Source: Diphasiastrum complanatum (taxonomy: Eukaryota > Streptophyta > Lycopodiopsida > Lycopodiales > Lycopodiaceae). From it: a DNA stretch of 64,000 nucleotides. Below are positions 1-12,250 of the stretch, piece after piece (within the stretch, counting starts at the first letter, position 1; each line of letters begins with the position of its first letter). The stretch is taken from contig CM055095.1 of NCBI GenBank assembly GCA_029204225.1, forward strand, positions 56,520,728 through 56,584,727, written 5' to 3'. A model generated the notes under the pieces. The model worked only from the letters and a program-made list of their open reading frames with translations. It had not been told where the DNA came from and made no database searches. A program made the translations under genes and the position numbers.

Positions 1-3000
1 ATCATCAAAACTCAAGTTACATCTTCCATATCTCTAATCTAAAATCTCAGTGCTTGGTATATCGTATAACGAAGACAAATGGAACCCATTTATGATATAT
101 TTTTAAAAGTATTGCGAAAAAAGCAAGATAAAAAGCTTACAAATATGAATATCCATCAATTCATTTGCCATTTGCTAGAATGTACTACAAGACAATAGTC
201 GTCAATCTTTCTTTTCTCTAATTACAAGTAGAGCTTGCCAACTTAAAAGTTTGCAAAATTGTCTTTCCTCGACCATCTTGAATAAGATCCAAGTTCATAA
301 ACTCTGTCACAATTGTACCTTTTCCTTTTGACAAATATGAGGTGTATAAAACAAAATTTAACTCTAGTGACCGATTAGTGCTTTTATCTAACATCAGTCA
401 AAAAACTGTTGACTCCATCATTTTTGCTATTTGAAATTCTAGAAGGTGTTGAGTCATGCTTGTAAACAGTCATTTCCAGCCATACGATTTGTGTATGAAG
501 CATAATCTATGCTCTTTGGCATACGTGGCACTTGCAAATCAAGTGCCAAACTACACAAAGTTTAAAATAATGAAATGAAAAGGTCATTTTGGAAGACAAA
601 ATACATCAACTTCAGTGTTGTGATAACTTTCTCGCTATTGAAGTCATCTATGTGTGCTACACAGGTAGGAATGAGTTAAATTTGTGTCAAAAAGGATCAC
701 AGTTTGGCATACACAGATAAACTCTTAGAAAAAACTCTCCAAGCTACTAATTGTATCTTAAAACTAGAAACACTGTACATAAGTAAATTTCTTGTGGCAA
801 CCCATGCATTGTTGGTGATGGGACACATGATGGATGTTCACAGGCCGCAACGAAATAGAGGCCGTAGTTCCACCAAAGAAAAGACAATGATGAAGAAGGA
901 TCTTGGATTACTTTAAAGACTAAGATGAAGAGCAGTTCTGATTTGTTTAGATGTCAGAGTAGGTGTCGTAGACAACCATAGAGAATGCGAACAATTAGGC
1001 GTCTGAGAAGACCGTGCTATTCTCTGTTTCTGACTGATAAGTTCTAATAATAGAGAAAGAGAGAGAGAGGCATTCAAACATTCAACATGAATACAACTGA
1101 TATGAAAAATAGCGCTTCTGTATAAGAGGGTGCTGTAATAACAACGATATTTGATCACAAAACAATCACACAATGTGCGTGATCCTCTATATACAGGAGC
1201 TAAGGAATGCTATCTTTTAGAATACTCTTTATTCTCTCTAAAATGATCACTAACTTTGAGGAGTCCACTACTAGAAGACCGCTTTTGGTCATTTGATCTC
1301 TGTGAATACATTGATCATTAAAGATAGATAACATGCAGAACTAGTTATGTTTGTTGATAGATTGGGTGTGTTCAATTTATTCTATAAAAATTTAATTTTT
1401 ATGGTACTGTGCTTGGTGACTAAACTCTGGAAGCATGTGGCTCCCCAGATTAAAAGTTACAATTGATTTTTTTAAAAATTGAATTTCAAGTTTGGTTAAA
1501 ATTTGAAATCGGTTACTTGTCTGATATATTTCTAGTTGATAAGAATTATTAGAAAGGAGTCAAGTAAACGTTTGGGCAAGATACTCATCAAATTTAAAAC
1601 CGTCAAACAATATGAAATGGCCAGATAGAATGAGTGATGACAGAACTCTTTATCCAAGCAATAAAATCTTGTTTGGATACAGTTTAAGAGTTAATGAAAT
1701 CCTATTGGTAGGATTCCATTCATGTAATTTCATATTCTGATGTTTGGATAGTTTTTGTCAATATTAATGGAGTAATGCCAAACCAGTCAATAAAAAGGAA
1801 AACAATCCAATTTTATTGGAAAAATTATAATAATAGGAATCAAAAAACTGATTTTATTTTCAATTAAATCCTATGGTGAATTATATGCAAAAGATCAAAC
1901 TAGTAGTGTTTTACATACTAGTGAATGATTTTTGTATATCGGTGATTCGACCCAGTTATATGATAGAAGTGAAATTGTTTCAGATTTTTTTCTACAATAA
2001 TTAACTTTAGACATTTACTAATTTCATTACGTCTTCTTAGTACCTTAGCTGAAATAGATTTTCAGGATACTGAAAATTCTAGGGGGGGAAGAAGAATGGA
2101 CATCAGTGGTAGTAAGTGTGAACGAGAAATGTAATTCGCAATTAGGATTTCGGTAATCCTTGTAAATAATTGCTTAATATCGGATATAAATTTTCTGGAT
2201 TAAATTCATTTAGTTGAGTTCATAACTGATATCTTTGTAACCATTGAGTTATCCACAGTTTTGGATGTGAATTGTGATGTTAGAAGTTGAATCTAATACG
2301 TGGATTACATTGGATCTGTTAGTTGACAGAAGCTTGTCCCTAGACTTGATGCATTAGCAGGGTTTCGAAGTTAGCATTAACCTGGAAAGATCAGAATATA
2401 ATGTTGAACCATGTTAATTCTTTTGTTTAAATCACATGATCAGGTGTGGATTTAATTTGTGGTATCCATCTGATAGGCATGCTAGTCATCCAAATAATAT
2501 CTTTGCATAAATGGATTTCGATGGTATAGTAGTTTCTATCACTCAGGTTGAAAATATTTGAAGGGAAAGTCCAGTTTGTAATAGAGTGAATCCTTTTGTG
2601 GAATGCACTTATTACTGACTTTTCTTGGATTTGGATATTTTCATATGTCATCTTTCTAGTTAACTTCTATAGAAATTGATAATTTCTTTAAAAGGAGGGG
2701 TACTGAAGTGATGGGATAAAATTCTACTTGGAAATTTGTTGGTTGCATAGTTTTCGAAAGAAAATCAGTTGTGGTATAGAAATGAGATTGTTTCTGAAAG
2801 TAATTTCGGATAGATTCATAGTAAGATACCTAATTGGAACTTTTCGAATAAGAGAAATTCTCTAGGGATTGTGTGGACAATCTGGAACTAGAACATGTTT
2901 GAAATTTGGATCATTATCTATAAGTAGTACAGTGAAAGGTCAAAAGTTACTAATTCCATTTTGATTGAAATAGGATTAAGTTTGATCAAGTTTTAAGTCT

Positions 3001-3500
3001 GAGATGTTTGTATTAAATCTACCTAATCTTAGTTTAAATACTAGGATCGGAGAGGGTTTGATTGAGTGGAAAAAAATTATGTTATTAGAGATAAACTGGG
3101 TTGGAAAAACTGTTGAGAGTGAATGTTTTTCATCTTAGAGATTTTTTGGATATGTTATTTACTCATGAGAAATAGAAAATCTTTTGTAGCTGAGTTACAA
3201 GATCTCAGTGAGTTATGTAACATATGTGGATTTTGGAGGAATCTGCCAAATAAAAAAGTGTTTATGTTGTTGGAGGGATCCCAAGACAAACCTAACCCTA
3301 GTTAATAAGTGAGAGGGATTTGGCACCCTACGTGTGTAAGTCCAACCCGATGATCACATTCAGACTTTTATTTAGTCAATCAAAGATAGCTTAGAGTAGG
3401 CGACTTAGATCCACAAATCTTTTTGTACTCATTTACATCTGTTTCATTTTCATAATGAGTCAATACTATCTTCTTATTGAGTTCAGGATCATCTCAGAAT
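1..3500. other. AT-rich intergenic stretch, no recognised gene
   Basis: Only short reading frames of fewer than 90 codons occur here and none shows a known motif. Around 1670-1880 there is a stretch with short inverted repeats (AATCCTA / TAGGATT near 1700) and a recurring GTTTGGATA word, which recalls plant miniature inverted-repeat elements, but I cannot define its ends. A purine run lies near 2081-2098. I see nothing else I can support. Confidence 0.5.
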
Positions 3501-3529
3501 TTATGCGTTTCTGTAGTTTTTTGCGACCG

Positions 3530-3785
3530 ATTATTTGTTTGATAATTCAATGCTAAATGTTTGGTTGTGTAATCACTGTAGTACTAATGATTTCAAAGTT
3601 AGTTACTATAAGAACTAACGTGATTTCTATCACTATTGATTTGTTTGAAATCGATAGGTGTAGTTATACATAGAGAAAGAGGAAGATAGTTTATTTCGCT
3701 GCGCACGACAAGTTTTCTTTCTTGTCGTTTGAATTTTTTTTATACGATTCTTTTTTACCTAGCTTCTACATACCTCTTTTCAACA
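3530..3785 (+). repeat. Copia LTR 3' end (remnant)
   Basis: This stretch ends in CA directly before a copia-type primer-binding site. It shares several words in the same order with 26756-26990, which follows the pol gene of another copia element: AAATGTTTGG, GTGATTTCTATCAC, GATAGG and a TCGCTGCGCACGA / CCGCTGTGCACGA pair. The two are therefore diverged LTRs of related elements. The 5' boundary cannot be seen and the LTR is probably truncated. Confidence 0.55.
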
Positions 3786-3797
3786 TGGTATCAAAGC
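3786..3797 (+). promoter_or_regulatory. Copia primer-binding site (iMet tRNA type)
   Basis: TGGTATCAAAGC differs by one base from the common plant copia PBS TGGTATCAGAGC, which pairs with the 3' end of initiator methionine tRNA. It lies right after an LTR end in CA and about 190 bp before the gag ATG, the expected layout. Confidence 0.7.
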
Positions 3798-3987
3798 ATT
3801 GATTCTTTTTCAAGGCCTAATACTATATCAGAGAGCAAGCTCTTATACTTGATATCTGTCGCGATATCAAATTATTCTTCAGTTCGAATCAATTTATTTT
3901 GGTATCAGAGAATTGGTTTCCAATTGTAGCGCAACATTGTATCTTTCTCTTAACGACAATCGAATTATCGATAGTCTAAAGTTTCAA

Positions 3988-4790
3988 ATGGATTCTCAAA
4001 GTAAAGCCAGTCTTTTCACAAACAAGCTGAATGGATCCAATTATCATTTGTGGAAATTTAAGATGAAGACCTTGCTAATCGCCACCGAGTTGTGGGATGT
4101 TGTTACAAGTATTGAAGTGAAGCCTGAAGATGACACAAACTACTCAAAATGGAAATCGAAGGGTGGTAAGGCTTTCACACTTATTATCCTCAATATATAA
4201 GATACTCAAATTGGCCACGTAGCTGAAGCCAAAACTTCGAAAGAAGTTTGGGACATCGTGAGCTCACTATATGATGTGAGAGACGTAACTACCAAGTTGC
4301 ATCTTCGAAGGAAATTCTTCACACTCAAGATGTCGAATAATGATTCTTTTCAGAATCATATTAACCAATTTAAAAATCTCTTGCAACAGATGGCTGCTGT
4401 TGGATCTGATCAAGACGCAATTATGACATTTGCCTTCAAGCCTACCCTCTACATATGAGAACTGTGTTATGATCATCATGACACACTCAGATTTAACTCT
4501 TACCAGAGTTATCACTATGTTGCTGCAAGAAGATAATCGAAGAAGTCAAGAAACTTTGTCTACCTCTTCGTCTCATGCTCTATATGTCAACAAGGGCTCA
4601 ACACGACAGAAGCCAAAAAGCTCCAAGCAGTTTACATCGAATCAGAAATAGACTCAAGGTCAAGAACAATCATCGAATCCACATTCGTCGAAGAAGAAGA
4701 TGTTTTGCAGATATTGCAAGCACAATAATCATGAGATCCAAGATTGCCAAATTCTCAAAGCAAAGAATGCAGCCAAGCAACCTGATCAAC
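3988..4790 (+). pseudogene. Copia gag with zinc knuckle (broken)
   Basis: Reading from the ATG at 3988, the protein begins MDSQSKASLF and shows the copia gag pattern NGSNYHLWKFKMKTLL, then a conserved helix region (LYDVRDVTTKLHLRRKFF). Near 4700 the nucleocapsid zinc knuckle C-x2-C-x4-H-x4-C is complete (CRYCKHNNHEIQDC). Gag would package element RNA into virus-like particles. An in-frame stop at about 4198 and a frame change near 4440 show it is dead. The same gag family recurs at 20.84-21.16 kb. Confidence 0.8.
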
Positions 4791-4879
4791 AAGCAAATAT
4801 AGTTACAGCATCTCTTGAAGTCGAAATGGATGAAGGTGCTTTTATGGTCAAAGACAAATATGCGAATTCGAGTGATTCG

Positions 4880-5515
4880 TGGTTTTTGGATTCTGGAGCT
4901 ACACAACATATGACCAATCATCGTGAGATTTTTCATTCCTATACACCTTAGATCATAAAGAAGTATGTTCATCTTGGTGATGATAGCACTCCCACTATTG
5001 AAGGTGAAGGTACTGTAAGATTAAGATTCCAGCATGATCAATTCAAACTACTGTCAAAAGTCTTGTATGTTCCTAAACTCTCTACAAATATGTTATCAGT
5101 AAGTAGAATTATAGATTTCATAAAGTAGAGTTTGAGGCTGATCAATCTTATCGATAGGAGTAATAAGATCCTTGCACTCGGCAAGAGACATGGATACTTA
5201 TATAGATTGGCACATTGTTATTCTGATTCTAGTCAAGCCTTTATAACCTCTGTTCTTGTCAATAAAGCATTACTATGACATCATCGCTTAGGACACTTGA
5301 ATTATGCATCTATTTCGAACATGTCTAGACAATCCCTAACACTTGATCTCGACTATCCTTCTGGTAAAGTCGATCTCCTTGTCTACCATAGTTGCATCAT
5401 TGGAAAGCAGACTAGGATTTCTTTTAGATCGAGTCATAGGCATGCATCAAAAGGTTTGTTAGATGTTGTTCATTCAGATATATGTGGACCTATGCAAACT
5501 CCTTCATTGCTTGAT
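4880..5515 (+). pseudogene. Copia protease and pre-integrase fragment
   Basis: After the zinc knuckle the frame carries the copia aspartic protease signature WFLDSGATQHMT, with D-S-G as the catalytic turn. It continues with a pre-integrase zinc-binding region (HHRLGHLNYASISNMS) and the opening of integrase (LLDVVHSDICGPM). Stops at about 4949, 5127 and 5276 interrupt it. Similarity ends near 5515, where the element is truncated and unrelated DNA begins. A close copy of the protease part lies on the reverse strand at 59.47-59.94 kb. Confidence 0.8.
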
Positions 5516-5599
5516 AATCTGCTCACAGGTATGGCTCAACTTTTTCTGATAATAAAGGTGTCTCTTGACAACGATTTTGGATGGAATGGGTTTGACCAC

Positions 5600-6820
5600 T
5601 TTTGAATGGAAGTTATCATGCTAGAATGATGGGCGATTGGCCGCTTGCCAACAGAACACAATGTGGCCAGTGGGCCGCGCCCTCAACGATATGTTTTGCT
5701 TCTTGTATATGAGCACTTTTATGTACGTGATCTGAGCATATGTATGCTACCAAGAATGCGATGGAGCACTTATCATATGCTATCTCTCGGATAGATAGCA
5801 GCTTTGCTATGGTATTGCTTGGTGTTCCAGCGAGTAGATGAGAATTATATGGCCACCCTACATAGCTATGATATGTCTTTGCTGTAAAATGTGGGAGGTG
5901 GCCACTTCAAAGCATCCAGTTATATTGCTAAGTGATGATTAAGAGTGACAATACTTTCAGTATGCTTTTGCTTGTGATAACAAGAAGTGCACTCTTATGT
6001 GTATAAGCATAATACTACAAAGTGGAAAGTAAGCCATGCATGTACGTTATAGCTGCAAACGGTTGAATATGATATACTACCTATTGCTTCATAGAAATGC
6101 TTATTCTACATACAATAATCGCAACGGTCTGAACGTGCATGATAATAATACTTGTTCTTGGTTTAGAGGTAGAATTTAAATGAGTAGTACATCAATATAA
6201 GACTGTGAGTTTCTGCCATAAGACTACGCTAATGTTAATTTGATACATGTGGTGTGTCATCAATAGTACGTAAGCGATCTTTTTTACTCAAAAAAGAAGA
6301 AGATGGGTAGCTCATAGGAAACCACCTCACCACACATTCAGGTATGAACTGCTATGATGCTATTTGGAAGGATAGTAATATTCCGTACTTTGGATTGGTT
6401 CTTTGTACGGTTAAAAAGAAGAAGAAGAGAAAACAGTATGCTTGGAAGTTATCAAAAGCTTTTTTCGCAAATCAATTTAAGCACGCTCATTTTTTTTTAT
6501 AAGTACAAGTTTTCTCTGTTGCTTCAGTATCATAAGTCCAGTTATTATAGGATAAGTCACGTATTTGTACAGGACTCAACTATGGTACACTTGAATGGCA
6601 TGGAATTGCCAAAGTTGTTCGGTGCTTGGACTCCCGAAAAAAGTGATATTGAGGGGGGGATCCATGGGGCTTGTATAGCACGGAGGTGCTCTACTACCTA
6701 GCACTGTGACCAACATCAAGTCTCTGTCCATCTTTGTAATGAAAGATAGCTGCTTACATGTAGAGTATATATGATATTTGTGAATCTAATATGTTCCTTT
6801 TTGCTCTTGTACTAATCAAT
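5600..6820. other. No gene recognised
   Basis: AT-rich sequence between the truncated copia element and the Penelope-like region. A 115-codon frame at 6354-6701 has no motif I recognise. The stretch could include the 5' part of the Penelope-like element, because a hammerhead-like fold starts at its right end. Confidence 0.35.
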
Positions 6821-6824
6821 ATGG

Positions 6825-6878
6825 CTTCTGACCTGATACGACTTCGTTAAAGGGCGAAACATATTGCTAAGTTAGAAG
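6825..6878 (+). ncRNA. Hammerhead-ribozyme-like fold (degenerate)
   Basis: CTTCTGAC (6825-6832) can pair with GTTAGAAG (6871-6878), with one G-U pair. Between them lie CTGATACGA, a short hairpin CTT..AAG, and CGAAAC. That order (stem I, CUGAnGA core, stem II, GAAA, short stem III, stem I) is the type I hammerhead layout known from Penelope-like retroelements. The core has two extra bases (CUGAUACGA instead of CUGAUGA), so self-cleavage is doubtful. It sits about 1.9 kb upstream of a Penelope-like RT, which supports the reading. The call is inference from pattern only. Confidence 0.35.
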
Positions 6879-7682
6879 TTAATGATTGGGAAGATTGGAC
6901 GTAATTGGTATCAATGCAATCTAGCTGATAAAGTAGTGAATCTTGTTTCAGACATGGATAACAACTTATGTTCAGCTATGACACCTGTCTTCCTCATGCG
7001 AGTAACTTGTGCGGTTTTGTTGTGTGGGATGGTGGCAGGAAACAGCTGGAAAACTTGCTTCGCTTTATGGTACTATGTACAGTTATATACAGCTGTATTT
7101 TTACCTGTTATGCTATAAATTGAAGGGTTCAAAGGGTTTGTCAAGAAGGACCATGTGAAATCTTGTTACTCTCTCTCTAGCATCTCTGATGCCACCCTGA
7201 CTACCCTTTGGTCGGGGTAGTACCAAGCCTTTACTTTTACTTGTATTTTATGGCTAACATGGTCTGTTGTATGGTGTAGTCCACTTCATGATGCAATGAC
7301 TCTTGGCTATGGGGATTCCCTTCCTCCTCCCAGTCCTTTTGTTCAGACTATTATATGTTGCATGAAGAAAGCTGTTGATTACTACTTATGATATGACTAC
7401 TTGTAATGCTGCTGGCTCGGATGATAAAATTATTTGCCTTGTTGATTTGATGTGCATCATGGATTGGATCAATAATTATATGGATTTTATTAAAAAGAAA
7501 AAACCCTTAGCATGGTTGAAAAGATTTATATGGACCTCTCAAACTATGCTGAACGAATTGCTGCTGAAGAAAAGTTTTGTAATACAAATATTCGAAAAGT
7601 ATTTGGTTGCCTGAAAAAATAAAATGGTGACTCCTCTACTGGTACCCCTGTCCCTACCACTGCTCCTGCTTCACCTCATCCG

Positions 7683-8667
7683 TTGATCTTTACCGAAGAC
7701 CTTGATGAAGATAGTGCTTCCCAGTTAGAGTCTTTCTCTCAAGATAAATATGATGTGGGAAATCAATTTGCCTTTGAATTTTGTCAGGCCAATAGTTGCC
7801 AAGTATTGTTGGTACCGAGTCGTGTCATTGAGTTTAAATCTGCAAAGACTGCTTATAAACTTTGGAGCCTTCCATCTATCAACTTCCTAGCACCCATCTC
7901 TATTGAGCTCTGGATTGCTCTTGCTCATCTCACTGATGTAGAAGTCCAAGCTTGCAAGCTTGTTGCTTTGCATAAAAATCCTTCTTTTGATACTCCTATT
8001 GCCTTTGATACTGTTATCAAGATGAGCAGATTTGAACCTTCAAGATGTCCTTTTGAGCAGACCTGGGCTAGAACTAAAGGCCATTTTGACACTGGCTTTA
8101 ACAGAATGAACCTTCATCAAGCTAGAATCTGGAACTGGAAAGACCTTTCTTTAAGTGCAGATGCCATGATAAATGCAAAAACAATTCTTCTATCATATGG
8201 TTTGATCACTCTATTTGGTACATAATGAATAACCTTTCCATTTTTTTTCCTGGTGCGTCTTTGCAAAATCAGCTTAATGCCTTCTTCCTTTGGTTGCATA
8301 AACCTGCTAGAGAGGTTGTCAAGTCCCACCTTGTCTTTCTATACATTCAACAATACATGATTGATGCTGCCATTGAACTTTCCATAAACCCTACTGCTAA
8401 GCTCCTAGCACACCTTGGCGACGCTGAAAACGTTTGAGAAATTGACGCCTTTTGACAAAACCTAGTTTCTCTACCTTGGAAGACAAATACTTCCAGAATA
8501 CTAGCAAGAAAACAAGTTCCTTCAATCTGAACAATCCAAGCTCAGTCATATCAGGCAGTGGCAATAACAGGAAGAGAAAGTGCTTTCCGAACAAAGGCAA
8601 AGAATGGCAAAGCAGTGGCGGTAAGGGGGATCTTCCTATCAGAAAGCTAAACTTTTACCGTGATTGA
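7683..8667 (+). pseudogene. Unknown ORF region upstream of the Penelope-like RT
   Basis: A 180-codon open frame (7683-8225) is followed directly by a second frame (8225-8437) and a third (8452-8667). The first includes a stretch rich in F, W and conserved-looking charged residues (FEPSRCPFEQTWARTKG). The third is basic and polar (GSGNNRKRKCFPNKGKEW), like a nucleic-acid-binding tail. Position and orientation suggest an upstream open reading frame or N-terminal extension of the Penelope-like element. I do not recognise a domain. An adjoining frame at about 7540-7680 ends in a proline/threonine-rich segment. Confidence 0.35.
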
Positions 8668-8736
8668 TCCATTGTGCAGGAGGACATAGAAAAAACAAGG
8701 ATATTGGAGGTCAGTAATACTGGTAGATGACGACTA

Positions 8737-10728
8737 GTGGTTAGAAGAGACAGAGGGAGGTTTTTTTTGCATGTACGTTATTATAACAAATGCTTTGAGA
8801 GGATTGATGTTCAACAATTATATGCCAAAACCTTACTTCATATTTTTGGTCATATTGATGAGACTTTTGAGCTTATTGTGTTTGGTTGGTCTTACTTTCC
8901 ACATTTGAAGCATGAATGGTATAAAGCCTTTCAAGTCTTTTGTGATTTTGATGTTTACAACATCCCACCTTGTACTTGCATTGAAAATAAACGTTTTAAA
9001 GAGTTCATTTCCAAAAATTTTGGGCATGTTGTCTCGATTGATACTGGAATTATTAGAAGCAATGTTTTAAAAAATGACCTGAACAAAGGACTTAATCACA
9101 TCCCATTGCGTCAGTCTAATATAAATGAGGTAGCTTTAGAACTTTACCGTGGATGGTTTGAATTGGCACGGTTTTTACCTACTTATCAAAATATTGATCA
9201 TGATATTGTTATGGAACATGCCTTGATTTGCAAGGTTGCTGTGACAAACTTTTTGAAAATACCAAGTGGCTGCATGGAAAAAGTATAACGAATAACAAAC
9301 TTAAAAATGTCGTTGATGAGCGTAATTGGATTACTACTAATCTATATGTGAATGGTGTGGATAAAGCTCAGCATAACCCATGTTTATGTGCATCTATTTT
9401 GTAAGGAATTTGGCTTTGGTTAGATTGTCTGGTCCAGATTTTCTCCTGTTTCCGAAAGAAAATAATAATACACTAGACATGGCCATGGTTAAGATCCGAG
9501 ATATGTTTGCTGCTAAAATACCTGATTTTTTAATAGGGAAAGAAGAATTACCTTTCTTACTTTGTACTTTCAAAGCACATAAAAATGTGTTCAGATGGAT
9601 TACAAACACACATGACTGCTATTTTTCTAAGGTGGCCACGTTTATTTCTGGAGCTCTTGGTATACTGACTCCTCTCCTTATGGAGAGGGCAGGCCTTAAG
9701 GCAACCTCATACCAGAGTATCCTAAATGTGGATACCAACCTTTTCTGGCAGTGCGATTCATCCACTAAATTTTATCTTAATGTGCCAAACAAAATCACTT
9801 CGATGTGGTCTACTGACATCGCAAAATGCTATGAGAATATCCCTCTTAGTGGTCTTGATGGGCTAAAAATAATAATACGGAGAATGATCAGGTATGCATT
9901 CAAGTCTTGTAAAAACAAAAGGCTTGCCTATCAATGGAAACCGAGTATTAAGCAATTTGATTGGAAATGGGTGAACAATCAAACTGATAATTGGACTGTG
10001 ATTGACATGGAACTTCTTTGCCAATGGAACCATATACTGATTGACAATTGCATAGTAAGACTAGGAAACATGACTTTTGGAAGCAGGTCTGTGGTATTCC
10101 TATGGGTTTTGCCTGTTTTCCTACATGGTGTAGCTGGTATATGTCACTTTATGAATTACATTTTATGAAAATACTTGCCAGACTTGGTAAGGTGGAATAC
10201 CTACATGCCTTCAAGCATACCTTCCACTATATTGATGATATTTGTTTCATAAACAACACAGATGCTCTTTTATTTCTGGACAAGGAGCAACCTCGTGTTG
10301 ATGATAATGCCTTATGGATCTATCCCTTGGAACCTCACCATAGACAATGACGATGCTTCTGATAATACGATCAATTTTTTGAATATTACCACTACCTTTG
10401 ATTCTTTATCGGGTAGGTTTCATATGGAAAAATTTGACAAGCTAAGGGAACTTCCGTTTTCATTTTTTCAATATATACACTTGACTGCCACCAATTATGA
10501 ACTCGTATAAAGTTATGTCGCTCAAATTATTGCTGCCATGTACTGTTGTAGCGAACAAGTTACCTTTATGGATGAGGTTGGAAACATCGTTCTTGCGTTT
10601 CAATGTAATGGCTTCATGAGAGGAAGATTGTATGAGATTATAAACAACCTATTCCTACACAATTTGTTCCCAGGACTCAAGTTTACTTTACCAAAAAATG
10701 CTAAATTTCTTTTGGTGGGCAGTTAGCA
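8737..10728 (+). pseudogene. Penelope-like retroelement reverse transcriptase (broken)
   Basis: Spread over three frames, the translation shows ordered RT motifs: an N-terminal region with LNKGLNHIPLRQSNINE (near 9081), FKAHKNVFRWITNT (fingers, near 9572), motif A STDIAKCYENIPL (near 9811), motif B CGIPMGFACFP (near 10090), motif C HYIDDICF with the catalytic DD pair (near 10229), then a lineage-typical INFLNITTTF and a thumb region ending at 10726. The spacing and the GIPMG..P...YE pattern match Penelope-like elements rather than LTR or LINE RTs. Stops after 9286 and frame changes near 10050 and 10320 make it non-functional. No GIY-YIG endonuclease was seen. Confidence 0.65.
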
Positions 10729-10761
10729 CTCCATCTTAGGGGTGCTAACTGCCCCCTAAGA
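10717..10761. other. Two mutually exclusive hairpins at the end of the RT frame
   Basis: GGGCAGTTAGCAC (10717-10729) is the exact reverse complement of GTGCTAACTGCCC (10742-10754). Overlapping it, TCTTAGGGG (10734-10742) is the exact reverse complement of CCCCTAAGA (10753-10761). The two stems share bases, so only one can form at a time. The stop codon of the last RT frame (TAG at 10724-10726) lies inside the first stem. Confidence 0.75.
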
Positions 10762-10791
10762 GACTTTGCTAGTTGTGGGTATGGTTGGTGG

Positions 10792-10900
<109 letters not shown>

Positions 10901-11264
10901 TAAGGAGTTAGATTATGTGATGGATTGATTATGTATATGATTGCTAATTCTAGCTATATTATCTACTGATTTTACTCTGTGCTATATATCTACAAGTAAT
11001 AGAGTTTATTATCTACACAGTTCTTGTAAGTGGCATGTTTCACACTAAGTAGTGATTACAACAAGAGACTAAACTGATCAATACATTTTGTGTCGTGAAC
11101 TGTAGTCAATAGGTGGACAATGATGATTATATGCATACAATAGCTTGGTCGAACTGTGACATATTCTACATTAGATTTGGTAGAGGAGATACTCCATTTT
11201 GAGTGGTACCATGATAATGGTTGATTCAACAGTTCGAGTCGAAGTCGATGTTGATAATTGATAG

Positions 11265-11730
11265 TCACAATAGGACAGAAAGCTTTGATCTGAACTTATC
11301 AAACTTTTCTCTAATGAGTGGCTTAGTGAAAATATCAACTAGTTGCTCATCTATACTACAATGGACATCATTTAATTCCCTACTCAACAACCTCTCATGT
11401 ATGAAGTGATAGTGAATCTCGATGTGCCTGGTTCTTGTGGAACAACAGATTCTTTGCCAATTGAATGCCACTATGATTGTCGCCATATATAATTATGGGT
11501 TTTTTTTGCTTCACATCGATTTCACCCAAGATTTGTGTCAACCATAGAACTTCATGTGCTGCACTACACACTGCCTTATACTCTACTGCTGTTGTGGATA
11601 CATCAACAATACTTTGTTTTTTACTAGACCAAGAAAAGAAACTACCACTAAATCAAAATACGTACCCTGTGGGTGACCTACGATCTATTGGATTTGTTGT
11701 TGTGAAAATAAGTAGCACTCGCAAATAGAA
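11265..11730 (-). pseudogene. Copia RNase H C-terminal fragment
   Basis: On the reverse strand the translation shows the end of copia RNase H: SPTGYVF, FSWSSKKQS, VEYKAVCSAAHEVLWL, GDNHSGIQLAKN, then after a frame change TRHIEIHYHFIHERLL and the C-terminal tail EQLVDIFTKPL. The expected D-rich active-site region upstream is missing, so only the last third of pol remains. The frame change falls near 11436. Reverse transcriptase and the earlier genes are absent from the neighbourhood. Confidence 0.8.
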
Positions 11731-12250
11731 TTATTGACGAAATTTTGATTTTTTCAAATTTTCGTGACACACATTATGTACAATAATGGTTGTTTGTCGG
11801 CAAGATGAGAAACGAGCCATTGTGACCTTATCATGGAAGGACAAACGACCATTATCAGTTCAAATTATAATACATAGTGTTACACACACACACCTCTTGT
11901 TTTGATACAAAGCTTTTGAGGAGGAGTGACTTTTATGAGATAAGAGATAGAACCCTCGTGCTATTGACTAAAGAGAGGGACCTTGCACTTTATGTTGTCT
12001 TCTTTCTTGCGTACACATGTGACACTATGTTTTCTAGCAATTATATGTGTTTCAATCAAGACATAATGGACACTACTCATGGTGCTTCAAAAAGTTACAC
12101 AGTTATGTACTCGAGTCTGGGAAGTCTCACTGCATTTATGATGCCTTGAATATGCTTGTTGAAGCTTGATTATATGAGTATGCAAGTCGAGAAAATGAGC
12201 ACAAATTCATTGCGTAAACTGCTCTTGATCAGCTAAAAAGCACACAAAAA

